A stretch of 64,000 nt of DNA from Geobacillus sp. 46C-IIa. GTDB taxonomy: Bacteria; Bacillota; Bacilli; Bacillales; Anoxybacillaceae. The position numbers and the translations under genes were made by a program. The stretch is taken from NCBI RefSeq assembly GCF_014679505.1, contig NZ_CP061474.1, forward strand, positions 2,304,001-2,368,000. Direction: 5' to 3'. The notes under the pieces are model-generated. The model had not been told where the DNA came from. It searched no databases and saw only the letters and a program-made list of their open reading frames with translations. Below are positions 25,683 to 35,087 of the stretch, piece by piece; position 1 is the first letter of the stretch; each line of letters opens with the position of its first letter.

Positions 25683-26816
25683 TTAACGGCGGCGGTTGCG
25701 GTTGCGCAAGAAGGCTGGGATGTCAAGCGGATCTTCTGCTTGCCCCGAACGGAGCGCCGCATAGTCTTGTGCCGGCTCTTCGCGCTTTTCCCGTTTCGCA
25801 GCGGGCGTCACTTTGGGCGCAGTGCTGATGCCGACGCGCGATGGCCGCGGCTGCGAAGCAACGTTTTCGTTAAACCCAGTCGCGATGACCGTGACGACAA
25901 TTTCGTCTTTTAAGTTTTCATTGATGACCGAGCCGAAAATCATGTTCACTTCTTGATCGGCTGCCGAAGCGACGATGTCAGCCGCTTCCTGTACTTCGTA
26001 CAAGCTTAAGTTCATCCCGCCGGTGATGTTCATGAGCACACCTTGCGCCCCGTCAATGGACGTTTCCAACAGCGGGCTGGAAATCGCCTTTTTCGCCGCC
26101 TCTGCAGCCCGGTTTTCGCCGCTGGCCACCCCAATGCCCATCAACGCTGAACCTTTGTTCGACATGATCGTTTTCACGTCAGCGAAATCAAGGTTGATGA
26201 GCCCCGGTACAGCGATCAAGTCGGAGATGCCTTGCACCCCTTGGCGCAGCACGTTGTCCGCCTCGCGAAACGCCTCGAGCATCGGCGTATTTTTATCGAC
26301 GATTTCAAGCAACCGGTCGTTCGGGATGACGATCAGTGTATCGACCGCTTCTTTCATGGCGGCGATGCCGCTTGCGGCCTGCGTCGCCCGTTTCCGTCCT
26401 TCAAATGTGAACGGACGCGTAACGACGCCGACCGTCAGCGCTCCTAATTCGCGCGCGATTTGGGCGATGACCGGCGCCGCGCCTGTTCCTGTGCCGCCGC
26501 CCATCCCGGCGGTGACAAACACCATATCCGCGCCGCGGAGCGCTTCTTCAATTTGTTCTTTGCTCTCTTCCGCCGCTTTTTTTCCAACTTCCGGGTTCGC
26601 GCCTGCACCCAAGCCGCGCGTCAGCTTCGCCCCGATTTGCAGCTTCGTCGGCGCCTTCGACAAGTTGAGCGCCTGCGCGTCCGTGTTGACCGCAATAAAC
26701 TCCACGCCTTGCACTCCGTGTTCAATCATCCGATTGACGGCGTTGTTGCCGCCGCCCCCGACCCCAATCACTTTGATCGTTGCTAACTGATCGACTGTTG
26801 TATCAAACTCCAACAT
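25683..26816 (-). CDS. ftsZ: FtsZ, tubulin-like division GTPase
   Basis: FtsZ polymerises into the cytokinetic ring. The 377-residue product has the N-terminal [17 protein letters not shown], the tubulin signature [12 protein letters not shown] near residue 105, the T7 loop [15 protein letters not shown], a variable linker and the C-terminal peptide [13 protein letters not shown] that binds FtsA, SepF and other partners. Start ATG 26816 ([11 protein letters not shown]) follows GGAGG by eight bases. It forms a pair with ftsA. Confidence 0.98.
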   Translation of the reverse strand: MLEFDTTVDQLATIKVIGVGGGGNNAVNRMIEHGVQGVEFIAVNTDAQALNLSKAPTKLQIGAKLTRGLGAGANPEVGKKAAEESKEQIEEALRGADMVFVTAGMGGGTGTGAAPVIAQIARELGALTVGVVTRPFTFEGRKRATQAASGIAAMKEAVDTLIVIPNDRLLEIVDKNTPMLEAFREADNVLRQGVQGISDLIAVPGLINLDFADVKTIMSNKGSALMGIGVASGENRAAEAAKKAISSPLLETSIDGAQGVLMNITGGMNLSLYEVQEAADIVASAADQEVNMIFGSVINENLKDEIVVTVIATGFNENVASQPRPSRVGISTAPKVTPAAKREKREEPAQDYAALRSGQAEDPLDIPAFLRNRNRRR

Positions 26817-26842
26817 GGCCAAATCCTCCTAAATTTCAATCT

Positions 26843-28111
26843 CTATTCAAAGAAAGACCCGAAAAATTTCTTGACCTTCTTCCCAAAATGGTCTTCTTTC
26901 TTTTTTGGTTTCGGCTGCTGTTTTTGCGCGGGGCGCTCGACCGGCTCTGCCGCAGCGGCAACCGGAACTGTTTTTCCTTGCAGCTGCGCCTGCCGATAGG
27001 CGAATTTGAGCAAGCCGACGCCGATCGTATATTGCGGGTCGCGCACCCCGATATAATCCGGCATGGCGACACGGACGCTCGTCCCTAAGACGACGTGCGC
27101 CAGCTCCAACACTCCTGGCATATTCGCCACGCCGCCCGTCAGCACATAGCCGCCTGGAAGGTCGCGAAACCCGAGCCGGCGCACTTCATGCTGAACCATT
27201 TGCAAAATTTCCTCCAGCCTCGCTTCAATAATGTCGGCGATCTCAAGCTGGCTGAACTGCTGGTGTTGATCGGTGCCCATGATGGGCACGGTGAATACCT
27301 CTTCTTCCGAAGCGTAATCGTAGAATGCATGCCCATGCTTCAGCTTAATTTTTTCGGCGTCTTCTGTTGTCGTGCGCAACCCGATGGCCAAATCTTTTGT
27401 AATATGCTCCCCGCCGACTGGAAGCGACGATACAGCCTGCAGCCCGCCTTGCTCAAAGACAGCAACCGTTGTCGAGCCGCCCCCGAGGTCGACGAGCGCG
27501 ACGCCTAAATGCCGTTCGTCATCGGATAACGCAAGTGAACCGGCCGCCAACGGTTGAAGGCAAATATCGCTGATTTCCAAGCCGGCCCGTTCCACGCAGC
27601 GAAGGAGATTATGTAAAACCGTCTTCGCTCCGGTTACCATTGTCCCTTCCATTTCGAGACGGACGCCAAGCATGCCGCGCGGATCATGGATGCCGTCTAG
27701 TCCATCAACGATAAACTGGCGCGGAACGATCCCGATAATTTCCCGGTCCGGCGGGATGGAAACGACTTGCGCGGCATCGATGACGCGAGCGACATCCTCG
27801 TCGCCAATTTCGCGATTTTCACTTGCGACAGCGACGATGCCATGACAGTCATGGAGCTGAATATGGCCGCCTGCCACCCCGACGATCACGCGGCGAATCG
27901 ACAGGCCGACCATCCGCTCTGCTTGCTCGACCGCCCGCTTGATCGAGTGCACTGTTTTATCTATATCAACAATCGCCCCTTTTTTGAGCCCTTCCGCTTT
28001 TACATTGCCTACTCCGATAATGTTAATCGAGCTGCCTAACATCTCCCCAATGATGACTTTGACGCTCGATGTCCCGACATCCAGGCTAACGACGATCTCA
28101 TTGCTGCTCAT
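26843..28111 (-). CDS. ftsA: FtsA, actin-like divisome membrane anchor
   Basis: FtsA tethers FtsZ to membrane. The 422-residue product has actin-fold ATP motifs (VVSLDVGTSSVKVIIGEM, GVALVDLGGGSTTVAVFEQG, GYVLTGGVANMPGV), the 1C SHS2 domain near residues 85-165, and a C-terminal amphipathic membrane-targeting helix (GKKVKKFFGSFFE) after a basic, Gln/Pro-rich linker. Start ATG 28111 (MSSNEIVVSLDVG) matches the family; the Shine-Dalgarno is weak, and longer frames run into an upstream hairpin. Confidence 0.96.
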   Translation of the reverse strand: MSSNEIVVSLDVGTSSVKVIIGEMLGSSINIIGVGNVKAEGLKKGAIVDIDKTVHSIKRAVEQAERMVGLSIRRVIVGVAGGHIQLHDCHGIVAVASENREIGDEDVARVIDAAQVVSIPPDREIIGIVPRQFIVDGLDGIHDPRGMLGVRLEMEGTMVTGAKTVLHNLLRCVERAGLEISDICLQPLAAGSLALSDDERHLGVALVDLGGGSTTVAVFEQGGLQAVSSLPVGGEHITKDLAIGLRTTTEDAEKIKLKHGHAFYDYASEEEVFTVPIMGTDQHQQFSQLEIADIIEARLEEILQMVQHEVRRLGFRDLPGGYVLTGGVANMPGVLELAHVVLGTSVRVAMPDYIGVRDPQYTIGVGLLKFAYRQAQLQGKTVPVAAAAEPVERPAQKQQPKPKKKEDHFGKKVKKFFGSFFE

Positions 28112-28130
28112 CTTTTGGCATCTGCCTACT

Positions 28131-28155
28131 AAAAACCCGCCGGTGTCGGCCGGCG
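28131..28155 (-). terminator. Terminator-like hairpin between sbp and ftsA
   Basis: Arms CGCCGG/CCGGCG with a six-base loop followed on the minus strand by GGTTTTTAG, only about 20 bases before the ftsA ATG. It may end the ylxWX-sbp transcript or attenuate ftsAZ. Confidence 0.55.
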
Positions 28156-28311
28156 TTTCAGTAAGCAGCGACACCTCCTTTTTCGGCTGAAATTTCTCGA
28201 TCCATCTCTTTGTCTATTTGTCTATGTCCAGTTTGTGAATTCCGCAAAAACACCACATTTTGTTTTACTCCATATAATTCAACATGCCAAAAGACTTTCC
28301 CTGTCTTTTGC

Positions 28312-28674
28312 TTAACTTTTTTCGCGATTTTGCCGCCGCTCCGCCCATTCGGCAAGCCAAAGGCGGCGGATGATGGCGATGTTTTGAAAAAGGCGGACAC
28401 CGAACGCAAACACGGCCGCTAAATACAAGTCTACACCAAGATGTACACCAAGAAAAGTTAAAGTTGTGGCAAGGAGAATGTTGAAAAAAAACCCGGTTAT
28501 AAATACAAGTTCGTCGTATGTCCCCTGTAAATGGGCGCGCCATCCTCCTATTAATGTATCAAAGGCCGCCAAAATGGCAATCGACAAATAATTGGAATAT
28601 TCATCGGGGACTTCCCAGCCGGCAAGAACGCCGATGGCAAACCCGAGCAACAACCCGAGAAGCGGGAGCCACAT
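28312..28674 (-). CDS. sbp: Small basic protein Sbp (DUF1290)
   Basis: The 120-residue membrane protein has three or four hydrophobic segments and the conserved LGLLLGFAIGVLAGW, EYSNYLSIAILAAFDTLIGG, AHLQGTYDELVF and GVDLYLAAVFAFGVRLFQN blocks of Sbp. The family occurs between ylxX and ftsA in Bacillus; function is unknown. Start ATG 28674 follows AAGGAGGAG and touches the ylxX stop. Confidence 0.9.
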   Translation of the reverse strand: MWLPLLGLLLGFAIGVLAGWEVPDEYSNYLSIAILAAFDTLIGGWRAHLQGTYDELVFITGFFFNILLATTLTFLGVHLGVDLYLAAVFAFGVRLFQNIAIIRRLWLAEWAERRQNREKS

Positions 28675-28675
28675 G

Positions 28676-29392
28676 CTACTTCTCCTCCTTGCCGACGCTC
28701 GCCGTCTCCATGTATTTGATCTTCGGCCGTTCGGTTGATGGCGGAATGACGATCGCCGGTTTTGGCTTGGAAATCGAAAGCTCCAAGTTTTCGACGATGA
28801 AATCGTCGCGGATCGGCGAAACCGTTAATCCGCTATAGAGCTTGTCCGCATCGTCCGCAATCGCCTTCACCTCAACCGGCAGCTTGATTGGGCGGCGTCC
28901 GACGTTCGTCATGCCGTTGATATCGCGAATCGCCGTCCAGTTTGTCAGCCGCTCGCCGTCGATAGCGATTTCCTTTGCTCCATATTTGTTCAACTCGTTC
29001 ACTAATCGTTGCAGCAGCTCCGGGGACACGGTAGCAGTGACCGGCCCGACGTAGCCGGCTGTCGAGAACGGCGCAATCATCAGGACGATGCCGCTTCCTT
29101 TCACTTCCGTCAGGCCGGCTTCCTCCCTCAGTTCAGCGACGGTCGCCTCGAGCGCCGCCCCGCCGCCCGCCTCCTCCTTCTGCCGATAATGGCGCAATTT
29201 CTCCTCGTAATCTTCGAGCTCCTCAAGCAGCTGCCGCTCGAGCTGCTGCTCTTTCGTTAAATCGGCGCGCAGTTCCCAAATGTCGCGCGTGTCACGCCCT
29301 TCCGAAGGCATCGTCGTCCGCAGCCCGACCGCAAGCATCACGCCGAACACGGCGGCAACAAAGGCAAAAGATAACCGTCTTTTTCTCTCCAA
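28676..29392 (-). CDS. ylxX: YlxX, DUF881 membrane-anchored coiled-coil protein
   Basis: The 238-residue product has one N-terminal transmembrane segment (LSFAFVAAVFGVMLAVGL), a coiled coil (LTKEQQLERQLLEELEDYEE) and an extracellular DUF881 domain (GSGIVLMIAP, LLQRLVNELNKYGAKEIAID). Function unknown; always near division genes in Firmicutes. The first codon is TTG 29392 preceded by GGCGGTGA. It is paralogous to the adjacent ylxW. Confidence 0.87.
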   Translation of the reverse strand: MERKRRLSFAFVAAVFGVMLAVGLRTTMPSEGRDTRDIWELRADLTKEQQLERQLLEELEDYEEKLRHYRQKEEAGGGAALEATVAELREEAGLTEVKGSGIVLMIAPFSTAGYVGPVTATVSPELLQRLVNELNKYGAKEIAIDGERLTNWTAIRDINGMTNVGRRPIKLPVEVKAIADDADKLYSGLTVSPIRDDFIVENLELSISKPKPAIVIPPSTERPKIKYMETASVGKEEK

Positions 29393-29431
29393 TGCACTTC
29401 ACCGCCCCTTCCCGCCCTCTTTTTATGGTTT

Positions 29432-30136
29432 TTATGGTTTGGGCGCAAATACCGGATCGAGAACGATGTCCTTTTGTTTTTCCACTTTCACATCGACATG
29501 GTCTTCGACAAGTTCGTCGATGACGCCGCCGGCCAATCCAAGAGCGGATGACAGCACGTCCGGATCGCCGATCGCCGAAATGACAAACGGAGCGGCATGC
29601 TGCGTCCCGTCCACTTCAATGACCGGGCCATTGCAGACAATGTACGAGCGATGGGAAATGCGCTGCCCATTAATAGCGACCGCTTCAGCGCCGGAAATCA
29701 GCAGTTCGTGAACGACTTTCCATACATGCTGTTCGTGAACGATGTAATCGGTAGCACTCGCTTCAGAGGGGATATAAGAGGAATCGGAAAGCGTGACTGC
29801 TACGCCTTTCCCTTTAACCCTCGCCTTTCCGACATGCATGCGCAGCTGTTCGGCCTCTTTCACCAATTCAGCCTCGTTCGACCGGTCTTCGGCCAATTTT
29901 TCTTCCCATGTGGCCAGTTCCTCTTGCTTTTCGACAAGCTGCTGCTTTAGCGACCGGTTTTCTTTTTGCAAAGCGATCAGCGCCGAGCGATACTCGTATT
30001 CCTTTTTCCACTCGCTGTCGCCCCATTGGCGGCGGGGCGCCTCCTTTTGCGCATGCTGGTACGAAAACCCGAGCATGGCGCCAAAGACAAAACAAATAAA
30101 AGTAAGGAGGACGCGGCTACGGGCTTGTCGTCTCAT
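29432..30136 (-). CDS. ylxW: YlxW, DUF881 membrane-anchored coiled-coil protein
   Basis: A 234-residue paralogue of YlxX: N-terminal transmembrane segment (RVLLTFICFVFGAMLGFSY), coiled coil (LKQQLVEKQEELATWEEKL) and DUF881 domain (VKGKGVAVTLSDSS, WKVVHELLISGAEAVAINGQ). Start ATG 30136 (MRRQARSRV) follows AAGGAGG by six bases; the gene overlaps the end of divIB by 20 bases. Confidence 0.87.
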   Translation of the reverse strand: MRRQARSRVLLTFICFVFGAMLGFSYQHAQKEAPRRQWGDSEWKKEYEYRSALIALQKENRSLKQQLVEKQEELATWEEKLAEDRSNEAELVKEAEQLRMHVGKARVKGKGVAVTLSDSSYIPSEASATDYIVHEQHVWKVVHELLISGAEAVAINGQRISHRSYIVCNGPVIEVDGTQHAAPFVISAIGDPDVLSSALGLAGGVIDELVEDHVDVKVEKQKDIVLDPVFAPKP

Positions 30137-30902
30137 CGTCATCCTCCTTTTTCGTCGGTTCGTACGGAACAAAATAGCTGCCCACTTCCAGGTGAATGAC
30201 TCCTTTGACGTTCCGGTCGAGCTCGGCGATAATCGACGGATAATGCGACAGCCTGTCGGCAAAGTTATGGATGGTCGCACTCACCTCATAGCCGTCGTTC
30301 ATATAGACGACGACGCGGTCTTCGTACTCACTGTTCGGCTTGTAGTGAATTTCCGACATGGCGCCAAGCACCGCCGCCGGCAGTTCAGCAAGCTGCCCGG
30401 TCATTTCCGCAATGGCATCGCCGTTTTTCCAGCCGACTAATACCGGCGCATCGCTCGGAGCCGTTTTCGCCGCTTCCTGCTTTAGCAGCCGTCCGTTTTC
30501 AAGCAGCGGAAAAAACGTTTGCCGGTTATATACGTAGGCGATCCGCCGCCATTCACGGACGTGGATGGCGATCGTATTCGGCAGCCGCTTCTCCACCGTA
30601 GCTTCTTTAATTTCAGGATGACGGGCGATTTTCGCCTCGACGTTTTGTTCGTCCACTTTCCAAAAGCTTGTCCGCTTTGTGATGCCGCTCAAACTGATGA
30701 TGCGCTCCGCCGGCAGATGACGGTTGCCGCTCACTTCCACATGCTTCACCGCGCTGAGCGGCGATTGAAAGTAAAGGACGCATAAGATGAACAGGAAAAA
30801 GAAGGACAAATACAAAATCAGCCGGCGGTTTGCCTTTTGGCGGCGCCGCTCTTTCAGTTTCGGCACGCGGTCCTCTAGAACGACGATCTTTCCTTTTTCC
30901 AT
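30117..30902 (-). CDS. divIB: DivIB/FtsQ, divisome membrane protein
   Basis: DivIB is part of the FtsL-DivIC-PBP2B complex. The 261-residue product has a basic cytoplasmic N-terminus (VPKLKERRRQKANRRL), one transmembrane segment (LILYLSFFFLFILCVLYF), a POTRA domain (VKHVEVSGNRHLPAERIISL) and the FtsQ-type beta domain, with an acidic tail. Start ATG 30902 (MEKGKIVVLEDRVP) matches B. subtilis. Unlike B. subtilis, no murG or murB lies upstream. Confidence 0.93.
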   Translation of the reverse strand: MEKGKIVVLEDRVPKLKERRRQKANRRLILYLSFFFLFILCVLYFQSPLSAVKHVEVSGNRHLPAERIISLSGITKRTSFWKVDEQNVEAKIARHPEIKEATVEKRLPNTIAIHVREWRRIAYVYNRQTFFPLLENGRLLKQEAAKTAPSDAPVLVGWKNGDAIAEMTGQLAELPAAVLGAMSEIHYKPNSEYEDRVVVYMNDGYEVSATIHNFADRLSHYPSIIAELDRNVKGVIHLEVGSYFVPYEPTKKEDDDETTSP

Positions 30903-30975
30903 CGCATTCACCGCTTTCTTGTCCAACGCCCGCATTCTTGCCCACGGACCAACACATTGCCGCATCGCATATAGA

Positions 30976-31003
30976 TAAAAACAAACGGCATCTGCTGCCG
31001 TTT
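30976..31003 (-). terminator. Terminator-like hairpin in the divIB leader
   Basis: Arms AAACGGCA/TGCCGTTT with a five-base loop, followed on the minus strand by TGTTTTTATC. It lies between a TATAAT box (31027-31032) and the divIB start, so it may be an attenuator or end a very short RNA. Confidence 0.6.
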
Positions 31004-31116
31004 TCATGTTCTTTGCACTTGCTTTCATTATATCACAAATAGACTGCGAGAGAGAGCCTGTTTTTTATCCCATTTGCCGCCACTATTCGACGGTATACCA
31101 GAATGATATCAAGGCA

Positions 31117-31141
31117 AATAAAAGCGGCGGACAGCCGCCGC
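31117..31141 (-). terminator. Terminator after spoVE
   Basis: Seven-bp arms GCGGCGG/CCGCCGC with loop CTGT, then TTTTATTTG on the minus strand. Confidence 0.7.
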
Positions 31142-31151
31142 CTGCCTAGGC

Positions 31152-32252
31152 CTAGTAGCGGGCATGCCGGCTAATATTGAGCAGCACGCCGACCGCCATC
31201 AGCATAAGCGTCAGCGATGACCCGCCATAGCTTAAAAACGGGAGGGTAATGCCGGTGACGGGCATCAGCCCGGTGACAACGCCGATATTGATCATCACCT
31301 GAATGGCGATCATCGAAATGATGCCGAGCGCCAAAAAGCTGCCGTACAAGTCGGGAGCGCCAAGGGCGATGCGCACGCCGCGCCAGAGAAGGAGGCTAAA
31401 CAAAAGAAGGACGAGCGAACCGCCGATAAAACCGAGTTCTTCAGCTAAAATCGCGAAAATAAAATCCGTTTGCGGCTCCGGCAAATAAAAAAACTTTTGC
31501 CGGCTTTGCCCAAGCCCAAGGCCGAACAAGCCGCCCGGCCCGATGGCGTACAGCGACTGGATGATTTGAAACCCGCTTCCGAGCGGATCCTCCCACGGGT
31601 TTAAAAACGACGTAATCCGCTTAATCCGGTACGGTGCCGATAAGACGAGGGCGACAAACCCGGCGAGCCCCAATACACCGAGGCCGGCAAAATGACTGAG
31701 GCGGGCGCCGGCGACGAAAATCATCGTCACACATGTCCCGACCATGACGGTGCCCGTCCCTAAGTCCGGCTGCAGCATGATCATGCCGAAGGCGGCAAAC
31801 ACGAGCAACAGCGCCGGCAGCAGCCCTTGCTTAAACGACGTAATCTTTTTTTGATTTTCGGATAAATATTTGGCCAAAAAGGCGATCATAGCGAGTTTCA
31901 TAAACTCGGACGGCTGAATGGAAAACGCCCCGACGCCGATCCAGCTGCGCGACCCGTTGCGCACCATGCCGATCCCCGGAATGAGCACCAGAACAAGCAG
32001 CACAAAACAAACGCCAAGCAGCACTTTCGACCAGTCACGCCACGTCCAATAATCGATGTTCATTACAAAAAACATCGCGATCACGCCAACGCCGGCAAAC
32101 AACAGCTGGCGCTTGGCAAAGAAAAAGGAATCGTTAAACTTGTACTCCGCCCAGATGGCGCTCGCGCTGTACACCATGATCAGCCCGATGGCTAAGAGCG
32201 AAAACGTTAAAATAATGAGCAAAAAATCCGGCGCAGACTTTTTCCGCGGCAA
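31152..32252 (-). CDS. spoVE: SpoVE, SEDS-family peptidoglycan glycosyltransferase for spore cortex
   Basis: The 366-residue product has about ten transmembrane segments and SEDS hallmarks: LIMVYSASAIWAEYK, IGVGAFSIQPSEFMKLAM, LQPDLGTGTVMV, YLPEPQTDFIFAILAEELGF and the C-terminal LPFLSYGGSSL. SpoVE works with SpoVD in cortex synthesis; FtsW-like paralogues share these motifs, so the name rests on its place in the spoVD-murE-mraY-murD cluster. The first codon is TTG 32252, seven bases after GAGGTG. Confidence 0.92.
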   Translation of the reverse strand: MPRKKSAPDFLLIILTFSLLAIGLIMVYSASAIWAEYKFNDSFFFAKRQLLFAGVGVIAMFFVMNIDYWTWRDWSKVLLGVCFVLLVLVLIPGIGMVRNGSRSWIGVGAFSIQPSEFMKLAMIAFLAKYLSENQKKITSFKQGLLPALLLVFAAFGMIMLQPDLGTGTVMVGTCVTMIFVAGARLSHFAGLGVLGLAGFVALVLSAPYRIKRITSFLNPWEDPLGSGFQIIQSLYAIGPGGLFGLGLGQSRQKFFYLPEPQTDFIFAILAEELGFIGGSLVLLLFSLLLWRGVRIALGAPDLYGSFLALGIISMIAIQVMINIGVVTGLMPVTGITLPFLSYGGSSLTLMLMAVGVLLNISRHARY

Positions 32253-32277
32253 TGCCCAACACCTCTATTTTGTAAAC

Positions 32278-32307
32278 TAGAGGGAAAGGGCTGTCCCTTT
32301 CCCTCTA
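32278..32307 (-). terminator. Hairpin between murD and spoVE
   Basis: A perfect 13-bp stem (TAGAGGGAAAGGG and complement) with a four-base loop includes the murD TAG stop codon. The following minus-strand T-content is poor (GTTTAC), so it may be a processing or stability element. Confidence 0.5.
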
Positions 32308-33660
32308 TTTCAACTTATGCACGGCGTGAATAAAAATGTCCCCTCTCTCCTCGAAAGTTTTGTATTGATCCCAGCTGGCACATGCCGGAGAGAGCAAAAT
32401 GACATCGCCTGGCTCTGAGAGCCGAAAGGCAACCGGGACAGCCTTTTCCACATTATCGACATATTCCACCGTTTCTATTCCCGCTTCCCGGGCGACACGG
32501 CCGATCTTGGCCGCCGTTTGGCCAAACAGCACGACAGCTTTCACCCGTTGCAAGTACGGAAGAAGCGCATCAAATTCATTGCCGCGGTCAAGCCCGCCAG
32601 CCAGCAAAATGACCGGCTCGCCGGCGAATGCCGAGAGCGCCTTTTGCGTCGCTAATATGTTCGTCGCCTTCGAATCGTTGTAAAACCGCCGCCCGTTGAC
32701 CTCGTCCACATACTGAAGCCGATGTTTCACGCCCGCAAACGTCGTCAACACCCGGCGGATCGCTTCATTGCCTGCGCCGGCTAGTTTCGCAGCCGCGATC
32801 GCTGCTAAAATATTTTCCAAATTGTGTTGACCGGGAAGAACGATGTCGGCGGTGCTGATGACCGGCTCACCGTTCCAATAGACGGCTCCGTCTTGGACGT
32901 ACACCCCTTCACCAAGCGGCTTCGTCGTCGAAAACAGCACCTTTTGCGCCCGAACGGACGAGGCGGCGTCCATCACAATGGGATCATCCGCGTTCACAAC
33001 GGCGTAATCGCGTTCCGTCTGGTTGCGGAAAATATTCGCTTTCGCCGCCACATACGCCGCTTTCGTCCCATGGTAATCCAAATGGGCGTCAAAAATGTTG
33101 AGCAAGACGGCGATCGCCGGACGAAACTCGCCGATGCCAGCGAGCTGAAACGAAGACAGCTCGGTGACAAGCCATTGATCCGGTTTCGCTTCCTTTGCCA
33201 CCTCGCAGGCGACAAGGCCGATATTGCCGGCAAGCAGCGCGCCTTGTCCGTCCGCCTTTAACATCTCATAAATGAGCGTCGTTGTTGTCGTTTTTCCGTT
33301 CGACCCAGTAATGCCGATAAACGGCGCCTCAGAAATATGATAGGCAAGCTCCACTTCCGTCACGACCGGGAGCCCTTTTTCGAGCGCCTTTTCGACCAAC
33401 GGGTTTGTATACGGAATGCCCGGATTTTTCACGACGAGGTCAAACGGCTCATCAAGCAGCTCGAGCGGATGGCCGCCGCATACGACGCGGATGCCGAGCT
33501 CTTCAAGCTGCTTCGCTTCCGTATTTTCCGCCAACGGCTTCTTGTCGTTGGCGACGACTTCAGCGCCTAATTCCGCAAGCAGCCGAGCCGCCGCCGCTCC
33601 GCTTTTCGCCAATCCAATGACAAGCACACGACGATGTTGATAAAAAGGAGTCGGTTTCAA
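32305..33660 (-). CDS. murD: UDP-N-acetylmuramoyl-L-alanine:D-glutamate ligase
   Basis: MurD adds D-Glu to UDP-MurNAc-L-Ala. The 451-residue product has an N-terminal nucleotide-sugar domain ([17 protein letters not shown]), the ATP loop [19 protein letters not shown] near residue 115, [12 protein letters not shown], and the C-terminal [20 protein letters not shown]. The first codon is TTG 33660 immediately after the mraY TAA stop, with GAGGTG nine bases upstream. Confidence 0.96.
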   Translation of the reverse strand: MKPTPFYQHRRVLVIGLAKSGAAAARLLAELGAEVVANDKKPLAENTEAKQLEELGIRVVCGGHPLELLDEPFDLVVKNPGIPYTNPLVEKALEKGLPVVTEVELAYHISEAPFIGITGSNGKTTTTTLIYEMLKADGQGALLAGNIGLVACEVAKEAKPDQWLVTELSSFQLAGIGEFRPAIAVLLNIFDAHLDYHGTKAAYVAAKANIFRNQTERDYAVVNADDPIVMDAASSVRAQKVLFSTTKPLGEGVYVQDGAVYWNGEPVISTADIVLPGQHNLENILAAIAAAKLAGAGNEAIRRVLTTFAGVKHRLQYVDEVNGRRFYNDSKATNILATQKALSAFAGEPVILLAGGLDRGNEFDALLPYLQRVKAVVLFGQTAAKIGRVAREAGIETVEYVDNVEKAVPVAFRLSEPGDVILLSPACASWDQYKTFEERGDIFIHAVHKLK

Positions 33661-34635
33661 TTAAATCCACACCTCGATATAAATTCCTAGCATTGCGAAT
33701 AAAAGGCCGACGGCCCAAAACGTGACGACAATGCGCCATTCCGACCAGCCGATGAGCTCGTAGTGGTGGTGGAGCGGACTCATGCGAAAGACGCGCTTGC
33801 CCGTCATTTTGAATGAGGCGACTTGAATGATGACCGACAGCGTCTCAATGACAAACACGCCGCCGATCACGACAAGCAGCAGCTCAAGCTTCGTTAAGAC
33901 AGCGACGGCCGCAATCGCCCCGCCGAGCGCCAGTGAACCGGTATCACCCATAAACACTTTCGCCGGGTGGGCGTTAAACACTAAAAAGCCGAGCACGGCG
34001 CCGACAACAGCCACACAAAATACGGCGACGTCGTACTGGCCTTGGTTCCAAGCCAAGACGGCGTAAGCGCCAAAGGCGATCGCCGCCGTCCCAGCGAGCA
34101 GCCCGTCAAGCCCATCGGTCAAGTTGACAGCGTTCGAGCCGCCGACGAGCATGAGCAACAGCAGCACCCCGTACGCCCAACCGAGGTCAAACGACCAGTC
34201 GGTGCCGGGAATATGTAGCGCCGTCGAAAAGCCGCTTTGTCGATAGACAAAAAAGAAAATGACCGCGATGATGAGTTGGCCGACAAATTTTTGCCGGCTT
34301 GTCAGCCCAAGATTTCGCTTCATCACGACTTTAATCATGTCGTCCAAAAAGCCGAGCACCCCGTAGCCGACCGTAACCAGCAGCAATAAATACGTTCCCG
34401 CTGAAAGAGCGGCGAATTTCGCCGTCATCCATACAGTCGTTGCGACGATGGAAAGCAAAATCATGATGCCGCCCATCGTCGGAGTGCCCGATTTTTTTTG
34501 ATGCGACTTCGGTCCTTCCTCGCGGATGCTTTGCCCAAATTTTAACCGTCGCAAAAACGGGATGAACAGCGGCGACAAAATGACCGTGACCAAAAAAGAG
34601 ACCGCCATCGCAATGACGATTAGTTGCTCTGGCAT
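33661..34635 (-). CDS. mraY: Phospho-N-acetylmuramoyl-pentapeptide transferase
   Basis: MraY transfers phospho-MurNAc-pentapeptide to undecaprenyl phosphate, giving lipid I. The 324-residue product has about ten transmembrane segments and catalytic motifs [22 protein letters not shown] (Asp pair), [12 protein letters not shown] and the late [14 protein letters not shown]. The start overlaps the preceding Mur-N protein by 16 bases; murD follows directly. Confidence 0.97.
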   Translation of the reverse strand: MPEQLIVIAMAVSFLVTVILSPLFIPFLRRLKFGQSIREEGPKSHQKKSGTPTMGGIMILLSIVATTVWMTAKFAALSAGTYLLLLVTVGYGVLGFLDDMIKVVMKRNLGLTSRQKFVGQLIIAVIFFFVYRQSGFSTALHIPGTDWSFDLGWAYGVLLLLMLVGGSNAVNLTDGLDGLLAGTAAIAFGAYAVLAWNQGQYDVAVFCVAVVGAVLGFLVFNAHPAKVFMGDTGSLALGGAIAAVAVLTKLELLLVVIGGVFVIETLSVIIQVASFKMTGKRVFRMSPLHHHYELIGWSEWRIVVTFWAVGLLFAMLGIYIEVWI

Positions 34636-35087
34636 GAATCGTCACACCCTTCTGCCGGCCGTGCGCCTAGCCACCGTTTTTGCAATTCGGCGAGCCGCAG
34701 ACGGACCGCGGCATCAGCCGGAGCGTACGTCCCGCCTTTTTCCGGGAACGCAAACGAAAATTCCGTGTCCCCGTCGCCCCCGCTTTGCGCTAAGTACCGC
34801 TCAAGCAATACGGCGGCCGCTTCAAGCGGCGACGGAACGAAAAAGAGCGGAAATTGGTTTGGGATATAGCGGGGCAGCGGCTCGCCGATCGGCCAAAATG
34901 AGGCGATCGCCCCATGCTCAATGGCCGTTTTCAACGTTTCCGCCCCGTTTTCGAGCGGAACGAACAACCCTTTTTTCACTTGCTTCTCCGGGTTGACAAA
35001 CACCGCGTGAAAGCGAATCGTCTCATCAACGATGCCGCGCGCCTCCGCTGCGATTGATTGCACCATTCCATACGTGACCATCGTCAT
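34620..35087 (-). CDS. Stand-alone Mur-ligase N-terminal-domain-like protein in the murF position
   Basis: The 155-residue product lies between murE and mraY, where many bacteria have murF. Residues about 27-100 resemble the UDP-MurNAc-binding N-domain of MurE/Mur[49 protein letters not shown]. The same pattern is seen in the neighbouring MurE ([30 protein letters not shown]). No ATP loop GTNGKT or C-terminal ligase domain follows; the remainder is a charged tail. It overlaps murE by 4 bases and mraY by 16, so it is a real, coupled gene. It cannot be a working ligase; a regulatory or scaffold role is only inference. Confidence 0.75.
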   Translation of the reverse strand: MTMVTYGMVQSIAAEARGIVDETIRFHAVFVNPEKQVKKGLFVPLENGAETLKTAIEHGAIASFWPIGEPLPRYIPNQFPLFFVPSPLEAAAVLLERYLAQSGGDGDTEFSFAFPEKGGTYAPADAAVRLRLAELQKRWLGARPAEGCDDSCQSN

